Source: Gonapodya prolifera JEL478
Taxonomy: Eukaryota > Monoblepharomycota > Monoblepharidomycetes > Monoblepharidales > Gonapodyaceae
Length of the DNA stretch: 64,000 nucleotides
Reading direction: 5' to 3'
Assembly: GCA_001574975.1 (NCBI GenBank)
Contig: KQ965732.1
Location: forward strand, 1,064,131-1,128,130
Below the pieces are notes generated by a model. It saw only the letters and a list, made by a program, of their open reading frames with translations. It had not been told where the DNA came from and did no database searches. How positions within the stretch are numbered: position 1 is the stretch's first letter; each line of letters opens with the position of its first letter. Positions 1 to 11,791 of this stretch are shown here, in pieces. A program made the translations under genes and the position numbers.

Positions 1-3000
1 CTCTGGCACCTTGCCACCACCTCCACATCCTCCACCCCAACCCATCCAGTCTCCCATGTCGAACTCGTCCCCACCGTCGCCAACAAGCGCTCGCTCAAGG
101 ACATGCTCGGGATGTACATGGGCGTCGTGGGCGTCAAGAACCCCGATTCCGTGGGCGCCGAGGGGATGAAGGAGGGTGAAGGTGCCAAGGACGGTGACGG
201 TGTGAGGTGGGTTGTTAGGGTGCGGGTGGGCGGCGCAAAAGAGACGGTCGCAGGGGAGAACGAGATGGAGGTGAATGAGGGCAGATGTTGATCGCTGTGT
301 GCCGAGTTTGGGCGCGGTTTTGTTGTGTGTTTGGCTTCTGGTCATACCTAACACGCTCCTTCCTTTTTCAAACCCCGTTTCGCCACTCCACTCCGCCACC
401 ACACTTTTAGCCCCACCGACACCCCCGACCCCACCGCCCCCGCCCCCGAGACCGCCCCCGAGACCGCCCCCGCCGTGTCACCAGCTCGCCCCAAACCCCG
501 TCTCACCGCCGACTCGGCCCTATCCGCCGCCACCTTGAGCAAGGGCCAACTCCCCATCGTGCGCCCCACTCGCGCACCATTATCTCGTACCACACTGCGC
601 GGGCCGGACGAAGCGTTCGAGCTTGTCGTCGTCTCCACAAAACCCAACACCGCCTCCACCACCACCACAGCGCCAGGTGCCGCCGACCCCACCGCTCCCC
701 CACCGGACCCGTCCAAAGCCCCACTCTCGCGGGCCCAGATGGAACTTCTGATCGAATCCCGTCTGCGCGACCATGTCGCCAAGGCCCGCGAGGCGCGTGA
801 GGCCGTTGCGCGCCGCCGAAAGGAAAGGGCGGAGAAGAAGAAGAGGGAGCGTGAGGAGGAGGAGGAGAAAAGAAGGGAGAAGGAGAGGGAGGAGGGAAAG
901 GGGTTCAGGAGGTTGAAGGTGGGTAGGAGGTGGGGGTGGCGGGAAGTGGGTGCTAGGGATTTGGATTCTGATAAGTGTTGGCACCCCCACGTGCGAATAT
1001 AGAAACTGGGCCAGCAGAACCCCGACTCGGGCGACGCGCTCACCACCGCCGCCGACGCAACCGCATCCACCTCGGCGCACGCGCCGGGCACGCCCGCGGT
1101 GTTCCGCATCCGCTCTGCCCGGGGGACGCCCGCCCCAACTCCGACACAGTCCCCCGCGGCCTCATGGGCGTTCGGGTCGCGCATCCCCGCGGGGCAGGGT
1201 GAGCCGCTGGGCACGCCCCGCGCGGGATCGGGGCACGTGGGGATTGAAGACGTTGGTGCGGATTCGGACGAGGAGGATGGCGGTCCTGTAGGTGGTGCGT
1301 TTGAGTGGGGTAGGACCGGTGCAGGGTGGGCGGAAGATGTGGCAACACAGCGTGAGGGTGATTCTGAGGGCGCAGGTGCAAGGGGAGGTGAAGGGGAGGA
1401 CAATGGGGATGGATTGAGAGGGACCGCGGGGGGACTCGCCAAGTTGTTTTTCGAGGGGACCCAAGTGGGGGGAAGCGCTGCGGACGGGATGTCACGGGGC
1501 GATGTGAGTCGTGGAGTTTTCAACGATTCGTGGACCGTGCTCTCGCAGGTTGACTCGTGACTTCCTCCTCTCCCCTCCACACGCAGTCTATCTTCGACCG
1601 CCTCCGTGCAGCGGGTGCGGAGCCGGACTTTGGTGACAACGACGGGACACCGCAGCAAGCCATGGGCAGGAGTGGGGAGAACCTGGCTGCGTTTTGGGAG
1701 GAGACGCAGGTGGACGGAAGTGTGCACCGAACCGGCGGTGATGAGGTGTGTTGTTGCTGTGGCGTTTTTTCGTGTTTGAGAGTGTAACTGACGATTGATA
1801 TTCTCCCCTCATCCCCTCTCAGTCTGCCTTCTCTGTCCTCGACAAGTTGCGCGCTCAAGCAGACGCCGACGTGGTATCGCTCAGACTTAGCCCAACACAG
1901 CACGATGCACCGCGAGATGCACCTGACGCGGCTCCTGGTTTGGACGCGTTCTTTGAGGAGACGCAAGTGCCGCAGCGGTCAAGGGGAGAACCATCGCAGG
2001 ACGTGAGTTGTTACCTGGGTGGTGCAGTGCTTGCGATAATTGCTTACAAAAGCGCCACTCACGATGCAGGCCGCCTTCGCTGCCCTGGACAATCTCCGTG
2101 CAGAAGCATTCGATGGCGCCGGTGTTCTGTCGCTGAGCTCGACACAAGGAATCAAGGCTCATGCAAATGGGTCCGTCGGACCCGCATTCAGGGAAATGTT
2201 TGACCTGTTTGGAAGCCAAGAGAGGTTGCTTGACGATGCGACGGGCGTGACGAGTGACACCGGTGCGGAAAAGGTAGACGCGGAGAACCAGAGGGAGGTG
2301 AGGACAGCGTTTTGCTCCTGGATCGTTGCGGCCCCTTAACAATCGTTGCAATGGTCGTATTGCCAGACCGAACCGACATTTATCCGCCTACACTACTCCA
2401 TAGAGAACTCGCTCGACCCCTTTGAGGGGAGTCAAGATGCGGGAGCGTCATCGTTCCATGCGCCAGCAGCAGAAAAGCAAGTGCAGTCCGGGTGGTGGGC
2501 AGGACCAGCAAAGAGCACCAACGCGCTCATGCCACCCGAGCCTGTGCAGGAAGCCTCTGTTCAACCTCAAGCCGACACGATTGGCTCGCTTCGTACGGCC
2601 CCACATGTATCACCGCGACGTGACATTCACAAGGACCGCGAGGCAATGGCAAAAGAGAAGGAGCGGCAGAGGCGGTTAGCGGAGAAGCAGAGAGCTGTAA
2701 ATGCTGCGATCAAAAAGGGAGGGTCCATCCTCAACTTTTTTGGGAAGCCGACCGGTGCGGCAGGAGCGGCGGCGCAAAGAAATGATTCAGATGCGGGAGC
2801 AGTGGCAGCTGGTGATGGTGTCAGAGAAGTGGAGGATGACGACGTAGTGATGAAGGCCAGACGTGTTGGGAACAGAAAGCGGCTGGTTGAGGAGGATGAC
2901 GATGTGATGGATGACGTGCAATCGGTCGAAGAAGATGCTGTTGAGGATGTCGATGGTATGAGCGAGGACAAAGACTCGGAAGAAGAGGCTCAAATGGCCG

Positions 3001-4849
3001 ATGATGAAGAAGGATCGTCGAGTGGGTCTAGTGGGTCAGAAGGGGATGATGAGAACGAGGACGACGACGACGAGAATGAAGAGAGTCCCCAGAATGCGGA
3101 TAGCGTGGAGACTGGAGGAGATTTATCAGGTCCGATGGCGACGACGAGCGTGGTTGACGGCGGCGTACACGCTCCGGTAAAGCAGATGCAGCTGGGAACT
3201 GGAATGACCCTCCTCACCACAACGGCAACGGGACCTTTGGAGGAAGGTGACGACGCTCCGAAACCCACAAAGCATAAGCTCAAGAAGAAGTCGATTTTCT
3301 TGGCCACGGAGGCTGAAGAAGAGGAGGATGAGTTCATGGGTTTGGGAGGTCAAGATGGGGAGTTGGACACCGATGAGGAGGATGCCAAGGATCTGGAGGG
3401 GCTTATCGCTCCAGAGACGGGGCAACCATTGTCCTTTGATGATGTCGTGAAGTTGCACAGGTACGACGCCTACCGTTCGTTCCGCGTCGCGTGCTTTCTA
3501 ACAGAATCACCTCTATCCTTCATGTTCAAAGGCAACAAATGAAGGATAAAGATGAGACGGAGTTCAACAACCTCCTCAACGACGTGACCAGTGGTAATCT
3601 CCGAAAGCGTCGACGACGAGGGCTTGATGGAAAAGGTTTCGATCTGAGTGACGGCAGTGACGAGGACGAATTATTCGGTGGTGCCTGGAAGAAGCTCGCA
3701 GAGAAGTATGCCAAGCGGAGATTAAACGATGATGACGTAGGGGATGATCTCACAGCAGTGGAAAAATATGGTGGGGTCCGACGTTCATCTTGTCTTCAAC
3801 AATACAGCAGCTTACTGAGCCGGACTTTCTTTATGCAGCCGCTAATCCGGAGACCTCCGCTTTTGCGAAGGTATTCGAGTGGGGAAATCGGCAAGACGAG
3901 GACTTTATCGGTGACAACCGTCCAACCTCGGAAATGGACGTGCCCGAAACGAATGACGCCGCCGCCGACCCCGCGTCTTCCAAGCCCGCTCGCATTGATT
4001 TTGTGTTGCCCGATGGGGATGTTATTGCTGTTGAGGATGATGGGCGCCCCGAGGAGGACCACTCTGACGTGGAGTCCGACGGTTCGGGTGAAAGCGATGA
4101 CAACGAGAATGTTGAGCCACACACAACAGATGGGGGTGTGCAAGTTTCGCTTCCGACGGCAGATGCAGCAGATGCCGAACGTCTTGGCCGCGGCGGAACT
4201 CCCGGACCGAAGTCAACCTCTGTCATCGACGTTGACGTGAACGTCTCTTTCGGAAGATCTCTGGCTAGAGACGTGCATGGGACTGTGAGTTCCTGTCCCA
4301 CATTGATTTTTCAACCACTGCTGTATTGATTGTGGCTTTTGCCGGTGACCAGGACTTCGGTGCCAAGATTGACTTCCTTAGTCTGGTTCAAGACCAGACA
4401 CGAATCCGGAAACCTGACTCTGCACAAAATGGTGATTCTGTGAAACGCCAGGGTGTACCCATTGTACCAAACGCAAAGTTTGGGGTGAGGCATGCGTGTT
4501 CTCTGACGCTTACCAATTTTCTCACCTCATCTTTGCGCGACAGAGGGGATCAAATACCGCAAATACCAAAAAAGGCAGTCTGCTGAATTACTCGCCAAGT
4601 AAATTGCATAAACTCGCCAAGTCACTTGCGAAAGGTACCGATGACGCCCTCGGAAAACCCGTGAAGACCTTTACCTTCGGGAAGCAGGTAAGCTAAATAT
4701 GGTTGGTGTTCTCAGGGAGAATGTCTTTCTACTTTCTACCGTTGCAGGAACCAACAGCGAAACCAGTCCCTCTGGCCCCGTCATCGTCAAACTCCACAAA
4801 GAAAACGGGAAATTCGTCTCTTTTGATGGCATTGCGACGACCAACTTAA
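1..4849 (+). CDS. MRC1: Mrc1/claspin-like replication checkpoint mediator (5' partial)
   Basis: Adaptor that travels with the replisome and relays Mec1/ATR signals to the effector kinase. The frame is open from base 1, so the N-terminus lies to the left. The conserved MRC1-like block lies across about 3260-3770: an acidic EEEEDEFMGLGG stretch, a DKDETEFNNLLNDV helix, then RKRRRR and FDLSDGSDEDELFGG. A later NPETSAFAKVFE segment also fits the family. Exons 1587-1745, 1823-2002 and 2070-2297 plus the end of the preceding exon carry related repeats with FFEGTQV, FWEETQV, FFEETQV and LFGSQE, a probable SQ/TQ phosphorylation cluster. GGSILNFFGKP near 2728-2755 resembles a PCNA-binding box without the glutamine. 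The last exon follows a GCAG acceptor near 4747 and stops at 4847-4849. The family call is firm; exact edges of the N-terminal exons and the intron near 3772 are less so. Confidence 0.85.
1587..2297 (+). repeat. Exon-encoded TQ/SQ repeats inside MRC1
   Basis: Three consecutive exons (1587-1745, 1823-2002, 2070-2297; 53, 60 and 76 codons) begin and end in phase 0. Their products share an opening like SAFxxLDxLRAxAD and a closing like LxxFFEETQV. A fourth related ending, LAKLFFEGTQV, closes the exon that stops at 1503. This is the pattern left by duplication of a symmetric exon. Confidence 0.75.
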
Positions 4850-4962
4850 TGATACAATACACATGTGTAATGGAACTACAGTTTTTATATACGACATATA
4901 AAAAATGATTAGCCGAGTGACCTTGATTACCCGTATTGCCAGCCCCCGCTCACCTGCTCATC

Positions 4963-6772
4963 ATGTCGTCGAACGGCACCGCACAGCAAGCAGACCATGC
5001 TGAACCTCTGGAGTCGACGATATTTGTGGCGTACGGCGCTCTGCTGGTGATGGCAATCTTGCCGATATTTGTGGGAAGCAGAGCGAGTGTCAAGTTCCCA
5101 AAGGTGAATTCGTAGCGCGAGGGGGGGAGCACCGCGATCGCGAATCACGACACTGAATGAATAAAATGCAGCCCAAGAAAACAGGAAAGGGAAAGAAGAA
5201 AGGCGGGGTGGATGAGGACGACGACGGCAGCGAATTCTTCAGACTCGAGGACGCCTATTGGTTTCCCATAATTGGCTCTGCGACGCTGCTGGGACTGTAC
5301 CTTCTTTTCACTTACTTGGACAAGGATTACATCAACTTCCTGCTGACTGGCTACTTTGGGCTGTTGGGAGTGGGAGCTCTGGCAAAGTCCATTTTGGACT
5401 TTTCCCGTTTCCTCACAGGATGGGAAATAAAGGGAGATTACAGTTTGCAAATGTGGAAACGGGATAAAGGTGAGTTAGAAATACGCTTTATTCGTCCCTC
5501 AAATCCTTGTAAAGCTTGCCCCCGCTTTTGGAAGAGATTCTGTCGTACCGGTTTTCCATCTTTCATCTCGTCGTGCTGGGATCTTCCATTGCCCTCACAG
5601 CACACTACGTGATATCAAAACAGTGGCTCCTCTCCAATCTGTATGGGGAAGCATTCTCGGCGTCAGCGATTGCTCTCTTGAATCTCGACTCTTTCTGGAC
5701 GGGGATCATTTTACTCAGTGGCCTTTTTATCTATGACATCTTTTGGGTATTTTTTACTCCAGTCATGGTCACCGTTGCCAAAGGATTGGACGTACCTATT
5801 AAAGTCGGTTGTGGTTGTTGTCACCAATGAGGTGCTCAGTGGACTGACAGAAACATTTGATAACCTTAGGTCGTTTGGCCGCGAGATGTCATTGCACTGG
5901 TGGAGAAAAACGGAATCTGGGGTTTAATCGGCAATGTCGAAAAAGCATCCTTTGCGATGCTTGGATTGGGCGACATTGTGATTCCAGGTGAGACACGTCC
6001 ATTCGACGAGCACGACTGAAACAATGAGCTCAGCGATCTACGTCCTGCAGGTCTATTTATTGCACTTTGCTTGCGGTTCGACTATCACAACTTCCTCGCG
6101 TCCAAGAAGGGGAAGGCCTCCTCGTCTCAAAAAACTTGGAGCTTCCCAAAACCGTACTTCACTGCATGCCTCATAAGCTACATTCTCGGCTTGATTACTA
6201 CCGTGACAGTGATGCACACGTTCCAGGCTGCCCAGGTAGGCTTCCATGTTTTCTAAAAACGTTGCTATCCCGTGGTGAATCGGGGACATCCTTCGACCCA
6301 GCCTGCCCTCCTCTATTTGAGCCCAGCCTGTATTCTCTCCGCCCTTGGTACAGCGTTCGTTCGCGGTGAAGTGAAAGCACTATTCGCTTACACTGAAGGG
6401 GAGGATGTTGATGAAGCAGGCAAATCCAAGAAGGGGACATCAGAGGCGACAACAGAATCTGGTGAAAAATCGCAACCTGCTCTTTCGGAAGCAACGGCCG
6501 CAGTTGCGCCCCGAGCACCGTCACAAAAACCCACTGCTGCTTCAGGAAAAATGCTCTCTGATATTTTGGAGCCGAAGAAACCAGAGCGACCTGTCTCGCC
6601 ACCAAACGTCGAAAAGACCAATGGCGCGGTCAAGCGCCCAGCTGCGAGCGCGCCAAAAGCGAAATCGAAACAGGAAGAAGCACCTGTTCCGGCAGGCTCC
6701 CCTGATGTTGGAGATAGGGAGCTTGCGCAATGGCTCTCTAAAAGTGGAGCGAAACTCTCAGGCAAAGCATAG
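4963..6772 (+). CDS. Signal peptide peptidase-like intramembrane aspartyl protease
   Basis: GxGD-type aspartyl protease of the ER membrane (SPP; yeast Ypf1 family) that cuts remnant signal peptides and other type II membrane segments. All three signature motifs are visible: YDIFWVF near 5735 with the first catalytic Asp, LGLGD near 5960 with the second, and PALLYL near 6304. Several hydrophobic segments fit the nine-TM fold. The start at 4963 precedes a short lumenal N-terminus and the first TM segment (VAYGALLVMAILPIFVG). Introns are short, with GT-AG edges near 5104, 5468, 5806, 5988 and 6235. After PAL there is a cytosolic tail of about 130 residues rich in Pro, Ala, Ser and Lys, longer than the short tail of animal SPP and without an obvious KKxx ending. 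The neighbour on the other strand ends only about 70 bp away. Confidence 0.93.
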
Positions 6773-6843
6773 AGCACGATATACCCCTTGCAATTACCAC
6801 TACATTTTCATCAAATACAATGCTAAATTTTGAGTGGGAGGTA

Positions 6844-9800
6844 TCACTTTTTACCTTTCCGCTTGACACTTGCAGAATTTTGCACAACATCCTGAAATTC
6901 CATTTTGAATCTAGATCAAGGGATAAAGAAGTGAGTATTATATGAAGTAATTGCGCTGAATAACACGAAGGAAATGCGTACGCTTCTTCATCAATTTCCT
7001 GCCTCAGTATCGCGGTTAGCACGTATTCGTTTATGCGCACGTCGAAACCTTTGCTGGCAAGGTCCGCACAACGAGCCCGATCTTCGTCACACCCGAGAAC
7101 TACCAATGAATGGCCCGGCGTAGGAGTCTTGGCTGTGAGCGCCTTGTGCACCTGGAAAACATGAGCCAGTGGGACGAGTGTTGGTGTCGAGATTCGGCGA
7201 ATGCACAAGCTACCTTGCCTCCAGCCGCTTCAACGATTTCTTTCAAATCACCATTACCAGGTTTAGTGTTTGGAGTTATGAAGAATTCTCGACCGTCCAA
7301 CAACTTCCCCTCCTTTTCAGCTGAACTGGCAAGAGACTCGGCAAGCTTGAAGCCCCATTTCGTCTCAGCTGCCGGATCATTCAGGATGAAAGAAGCTGCA
7401 TCTACACACAGAGACAATTAATCTGAAACTTGGGTTCGACTCAAGGGGTCAACTCACCAACAACGCCACCCTTCCTCTTGCATTCGTCGAGCCAGCTCAG
7501 CGATACTATGGGCTTGCCTTCAGATAACGCCGCCAAGAATTTGACTGTTCGCTTAATTTTGGTGTCGGTCACCAAATGTGTCGCCTTTTTAACAGTTTCA
7601 ACGACTTCGAACTTGAGATAGTGAGCAAGCTAAAATCGACTGATGATTAGTCACAAAGCTGGATTATAACCTTCATTACTCACTCTCGCAGCTTCACCGT
7701 CGTCCGGAGATTGTAATCCAGAGAATACGACTTTCACCTTTCCCGTTTGTCCGAGACTTGATTTTGGTTTCTTTCTATGATATCAAAGATGCAAAGGTCA
7801 TTGGAAAGTCCTTGAGAATGCTCTTTGAAATACTTGGCACACTCACACTTTAACATCTGCGGCAACCTTTTCGTCGCTCCCTTCCGCCGCACTGCTCGGT
7901 ACGGACTTTCGCTTTCGCTTGCTTCCTGGAACTTCCGCTTCATGGTCCTCTGCAGCATCAGGTTCCTCGATATTAACATTGATGTGGTTCCCGGCTTTGC
8001 TCTGTAGAGCCTTTCTTGCTGTGGACTTTGCGTTCGCTGACTCCGATAAATCTTCTTTGACTCCAGTCACGATTTCGTCTTCAGCTTCAGTAATATCCAT
8101 CCCTTGCGACACTGAGACGTGGGAAGCCAGTTTCCCTCTCCCCCGCCCACGAAGACCACCTCGGCCTCGTCCTCTCAGTGTTCGTCCTCGATTGGAGTGT
8201 TCACTTTCATGTCCAGATTCAGCATCCGCATTGGCCCCACTCTTTCCCTTCTCTGAGTGTGATTTGGTGGTCTCTTCCTCTTTACTATGTTCCTCTTCCA
8301 CGAGACTCTGTTTCTTTCGTTTGCCGCTCTTCTTATCCACAGCAACACTCGCGGCTGCCTCGTCTGTCGCTTTAATTGGACGACGCGGCTTGCTTGGAGC
8401 CAGTAAGGATTCAGAGACATCTGACTCGGCACCTCCGTCCTCCTGCTGCACTGGTAATTGTTCCTGTATAGTTGGACTTCCGGGTTGCATTGGCGAATGT
8501 GGGGTACTACCGGCATTTTGTCGCACGTTGTCTTTAACGACTTTTACGTCACTTGACGACATGGCATCCTCCTCTCCCTCAGTGTCGGATCCTTCTTCAC
8601 CGCGCACTGGGTCCTCTGATCGACGAGGTGCCAAAGATCTTTCTCTTCCCCGTCCCCTGCCTCGCGAACCACCGGCTCTTCGACCTCCCCGAGGGCGATG
8701 AGAGGAGCCCTCCACTACATTATCCACCAACGGTTGTTCGACGTTAGGTATGGCAACCTCTTCACCGTCTTGAACAAGGTCCTGACTCCACGCCATGCGA
8801 TTTTCTTCTAGCGCGCCTTTCTCCTTATCCTGAACGTCGTTCGTATGAACGCTTACTGGTCCTGGGCTTGACGGCTTGGGGGACGGAACATCCCCAAAGA
8901 CAACACGTCCTCCGGTGCGGGCCGAGTTCAACAGTTCCTGAGAGTCAGCAATGAAATTTGGTTGTCTTATGGGTCGGCTTGACACAGGTGACAAACCGCT
9001 CCTCGAATGAATTGGTGTGGACTCTATGAGAAGGAATGTTCTACCCCGTTAGGCCTGCGCGCAATTTTCGCTGAACACGTAGACCAACCTTCGTCACCCG
9101 CGCCTACTTCAGAAATACCATTGATACCAGTGACAGGGTTCAATCCATCGATCTCGCGATCCCATCCATTTCTCCAGCGGGGCGCCACTTCGAATCGGCA
9201 CATAACATCGGCGAATCTAACAACAGTTCCATGAAGTATCTGATAGCGGTTGCTCTGTCCTCGTACCGAAGGTTTGATCTTGAGGGCAGGTCCAAAAGTG
9301 GCGTGAACATCCAGCTGAGAAGGACTACCCATAGAAGGCTCAGAGCGTGGTTGAGAAGTGTTTGGCCTTCGCCCTCCACGTGCCGAGTCCAGAGATAATG
9401 GATACACAAAAGTGCCGTTCGTTGTCGTCAAATCTTGAACAAAGTGGAATCGTTCGTTCGTCATCTCTGAAAACAACGGACGCAAAACGATTAGCAGCTG
9501 ATATACAGAAAGCATTGATTCGTGACAAACTAGCACAAATTAGTGCAGCGGCTACAGCCAGTATCCAAGCCATTTCATGGGCGATTTCGTCCATGGAAAG
9601 CAGATATTTGAAATCCAATAGTCCTCACCTATAATCGCGTGTTTTGATGTTACGTGTGGACCATCAAGCTTGACTTCACCTTCAGGTGGTTCTCGACCGA
9701 TGATGTTGAATCCTTGATAGAGGGGATAAACTGTGCGCGTCGGCGCCCCAGAGAAAGTTAGTTGAATCAAGGAGCCCGCCTGAAACAAAATAGTTGGGCT

Positions 9801-10220
9801 TTTAGAAATCGCGTTTATGGAACTGGTGGAACCCAACCACATGTGAACAGTCCGCATAACCATCAAGCCCCTATTCACTCAAAGACGGCTCATTTTCATT
9901 ATTCCATTCATAAAAATCGTGATGGGCTCTTTTGCGCTGCGAAACACTCTCAAATCCAACTTGTAACCCGTCCCGTTCCGACGAGAACTCAATTGCGTCT
10001 TGCAACGCTTACTTACCCGGGGTCTCGAGTCATCTCCCAGCGATTCCATCTCGTCTCCAAGAAGTGAGCTCAGAGATGGCCTCTGGATAATGAAATCGCT
10101 GCGCTCGGGACCATCGTCGCTTTCCTGGTCGAGTTCCATCCCTTCGCCGTCCATACTGTCCAGTTGCCGATCCTGATCCTCTTCGCCTTCTTGAGTATAG
10201 GTGCGGGAAGTCTCCGACAT
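6844..10220 (-). CDS. MDC1/Mdb1-like DNA damage mediator: FHA domain, RG-rich middle, tandem BRCT
   Basis: Likely chromatin-bound damage mediator that reads phosphorylated H2A and recruits partners. The FHA domain lies across about 9150-9780 and keeps the binding residues: GRE, TSKHAII and TTNGTFV. The middle is charged and disordered, with two Gly-Arg-rich boxes near 8135-8190 and 8645-8700. The C-terminus holds two BRCT repeats: the first begins VVFSGLQSPDDGEAARV and ends SLSWLDECKRK (about 7740 to 7460), the second starts LLDGREFFITP (about 7300 to 6960). The FSG pair matches the Ser/Thr-Gly phosphate contact of tandem BRCTs. A final small exon encodes a basic tail ending SVKRKGKK. I start at the first in-frame ATG, 10220, giving MSETSRTYTQ; an in-frame stop lies a little further upstream. 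Nbs1 is less likely because its BRCTs follow the FHA directly. Confidence 0.82.
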
Positions 10221-10352
10221 ACGGCGGTCGGAGTGAACGGGGAAGGAAATGGACGAAGGTGGTCTTGTGGCCACGGGTGCCTGGGCGGGAGTGGGCTCGT
10301 TCACATCAAAACAAGGCTCTCATTATTGTTACACGTGATTTGATTCGAGGTT

Positions 10353-11674
10353 TCAAAGAATCGCACTGCTTTCTACAGCTCGCCAACCTGAAATTTGTAT
10401 CGGTGCGCCGCTTATTGTTTGTATAACCAAAGACCGCTTCTCCCACGACCGCGATGGCAGACGAGGTGCAAGAGGACGAGATTTCACAGAAATATTGTCC
10501 TCGGTTGCAACATCTGGAGGTCGACCTCCTCCGGTATTTTGAGCGGACGCCCCAAGTACTCCATCTTGAAGCTCGTGATGAGAATAGTTGTCGCCGATAG
10601 CTTTCCGAGACTTCTCCTTCCGCTTCTCCTTCTTCTGTTCCTTGGTGAGGGGCTCCACTTCATTAGAGTCTTTATCTTTGTCAGCGTCCTTGCGTTTCCG
10701 AATTCGTGGCTTTCCCTTCCCACCAACACCCCGGTCTTTTGGGATCCACCCAGATATAACTCCTATCCAGTCAACGTACTCGATTATGTCATCAGATTGC
10801 GCAGTATCAGACGGAGTGACTTCCGCCTCGTCTCCTGGAAAAGTTTTCACGTGTGATTCTCAGGCTTGTCTCGAACATCAAAAAAGGAACATACCAAAGT
10901 CCGCCTTTTTCATCTCAGCAAAAAGGCTTCCCACTAAAACGCTATTTAATCCACAAAAGTCTTTGAATGGTTGATTAGAACGTCGAGGAGCTACAGAGCT
11001 ATCATCACCCTCCAGAAACAAGTCACAAATCGGTCGCATTCTAAGGGGGAAGCATCACGCTGGGTCGTATACGTTTGGTTCGCCCACCATTTTGCTGTTG
11101 ATGTCCTTCAGCAATCGGATCCAAGCTCCTGTAACACTGCGCTCCACATATACGTTGTCATGAAAGCCCTCGGGATCATTTGCCTTGACTTCGTACGTGT
11201 ACTCTGGGGTGAACGTTGTGATATATTCCATATCACGTTTGCCTAGCGGGCTGGAAGGTTTGGTTCAGCAAGAGTGTTCCAGGAAGCCTGGCAATCGTCG
11301 CCGAACGCACTCAAGATAGCTGAAGTAGGGAAATGAGCTGAGAGTTGCAGAAAAAGCGTGTCACATCAGGCACTTGTTGGGACTGAATCTATGTAGCGCC
11401 GACCTTTGGTAGCCGATTGGGACATCGTCTGTGGGAGCTCTGAATCGTCCCAGCGCCAGGACCTGAAAGATTTAGTCGTTTTCCTCATGCAATCGCATTT
11501 TGTGGCGTCTCGAGTTCCACACAGCACCTTACTAGTGTGTCGTTTTGACCGTACGATCATCGGCACGGAGAGCGTCCGATTGAAGGGATCCGCCAGCTGA
11601 AGGTCTCGAAGACCAATCGCACGTCGAAGATTCTCCTCCACGATTGTTGGGGACCCATCGTCTTGTTCTGCCAT
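10353..11674 (-). CDS. FYRN/FYRC-domain nuclear protein (TBRG1-like arrangement)
   Basis: FYRN and FYRC form one folded module found in chromatin proteins such as MLL/Set1-type methyltransferases and in the small TBRG1 proteins. Splicing the exons gives VLALGRFRAPTDDVPIGY followed by SSFPYFSYLDPLGKRD, which fits FYRN, then GFHDNVYVERSVTGAWIRLL and FKDFCGLNSVLVGSLFAEM, which fit FYRC. The C-terminal part is lysine-rich and charged (KPRIRKRKDADKDKD). No SET or PHD domain is visible, so this is a stand-alone FYR protein. The start is MAEQDDGSPT at 11674; the stop is at 10353, 132 bp before the start of the MDC1-like gene on the same strand. Five or so short introns were assigned by hand; the one after KMVGEPN is the least certain. 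Function beyond a chromatin or transcription role is not inferable. Confidence 0.68.
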
Positions 11675-11791
11675 CCCAAAAAGTCCGAAGTGACGAGTGT
11701 TGATTGCAAGTCTCAACCAGCCATTCATGACCACACTTTCATCGGCACGGCACACTTCAATTATGTACAAGAGGACCCCTCGACTACGCGA

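Noticed and set aside
348-1727. 459-codon open frame on the minus strand opposite MRC1
   Set aside because: It runs across MRC1 exons and introns alike, is very Ser/Pro/Arg-rich and has no family motif. The GC-rich codon use of the plus-strand exons opens the opposite frame. The plus strand carries spliced, conserved MRC1 sequence.
10220-10304. Earlier start for the MDC1-like protein at a GTG near 10304
   Set aside because: GTG is not expected as a nuclear start in fungi, and an in-frame stop lies close upstream. The ATG at 10220 gives a normal acidic N-terminus.
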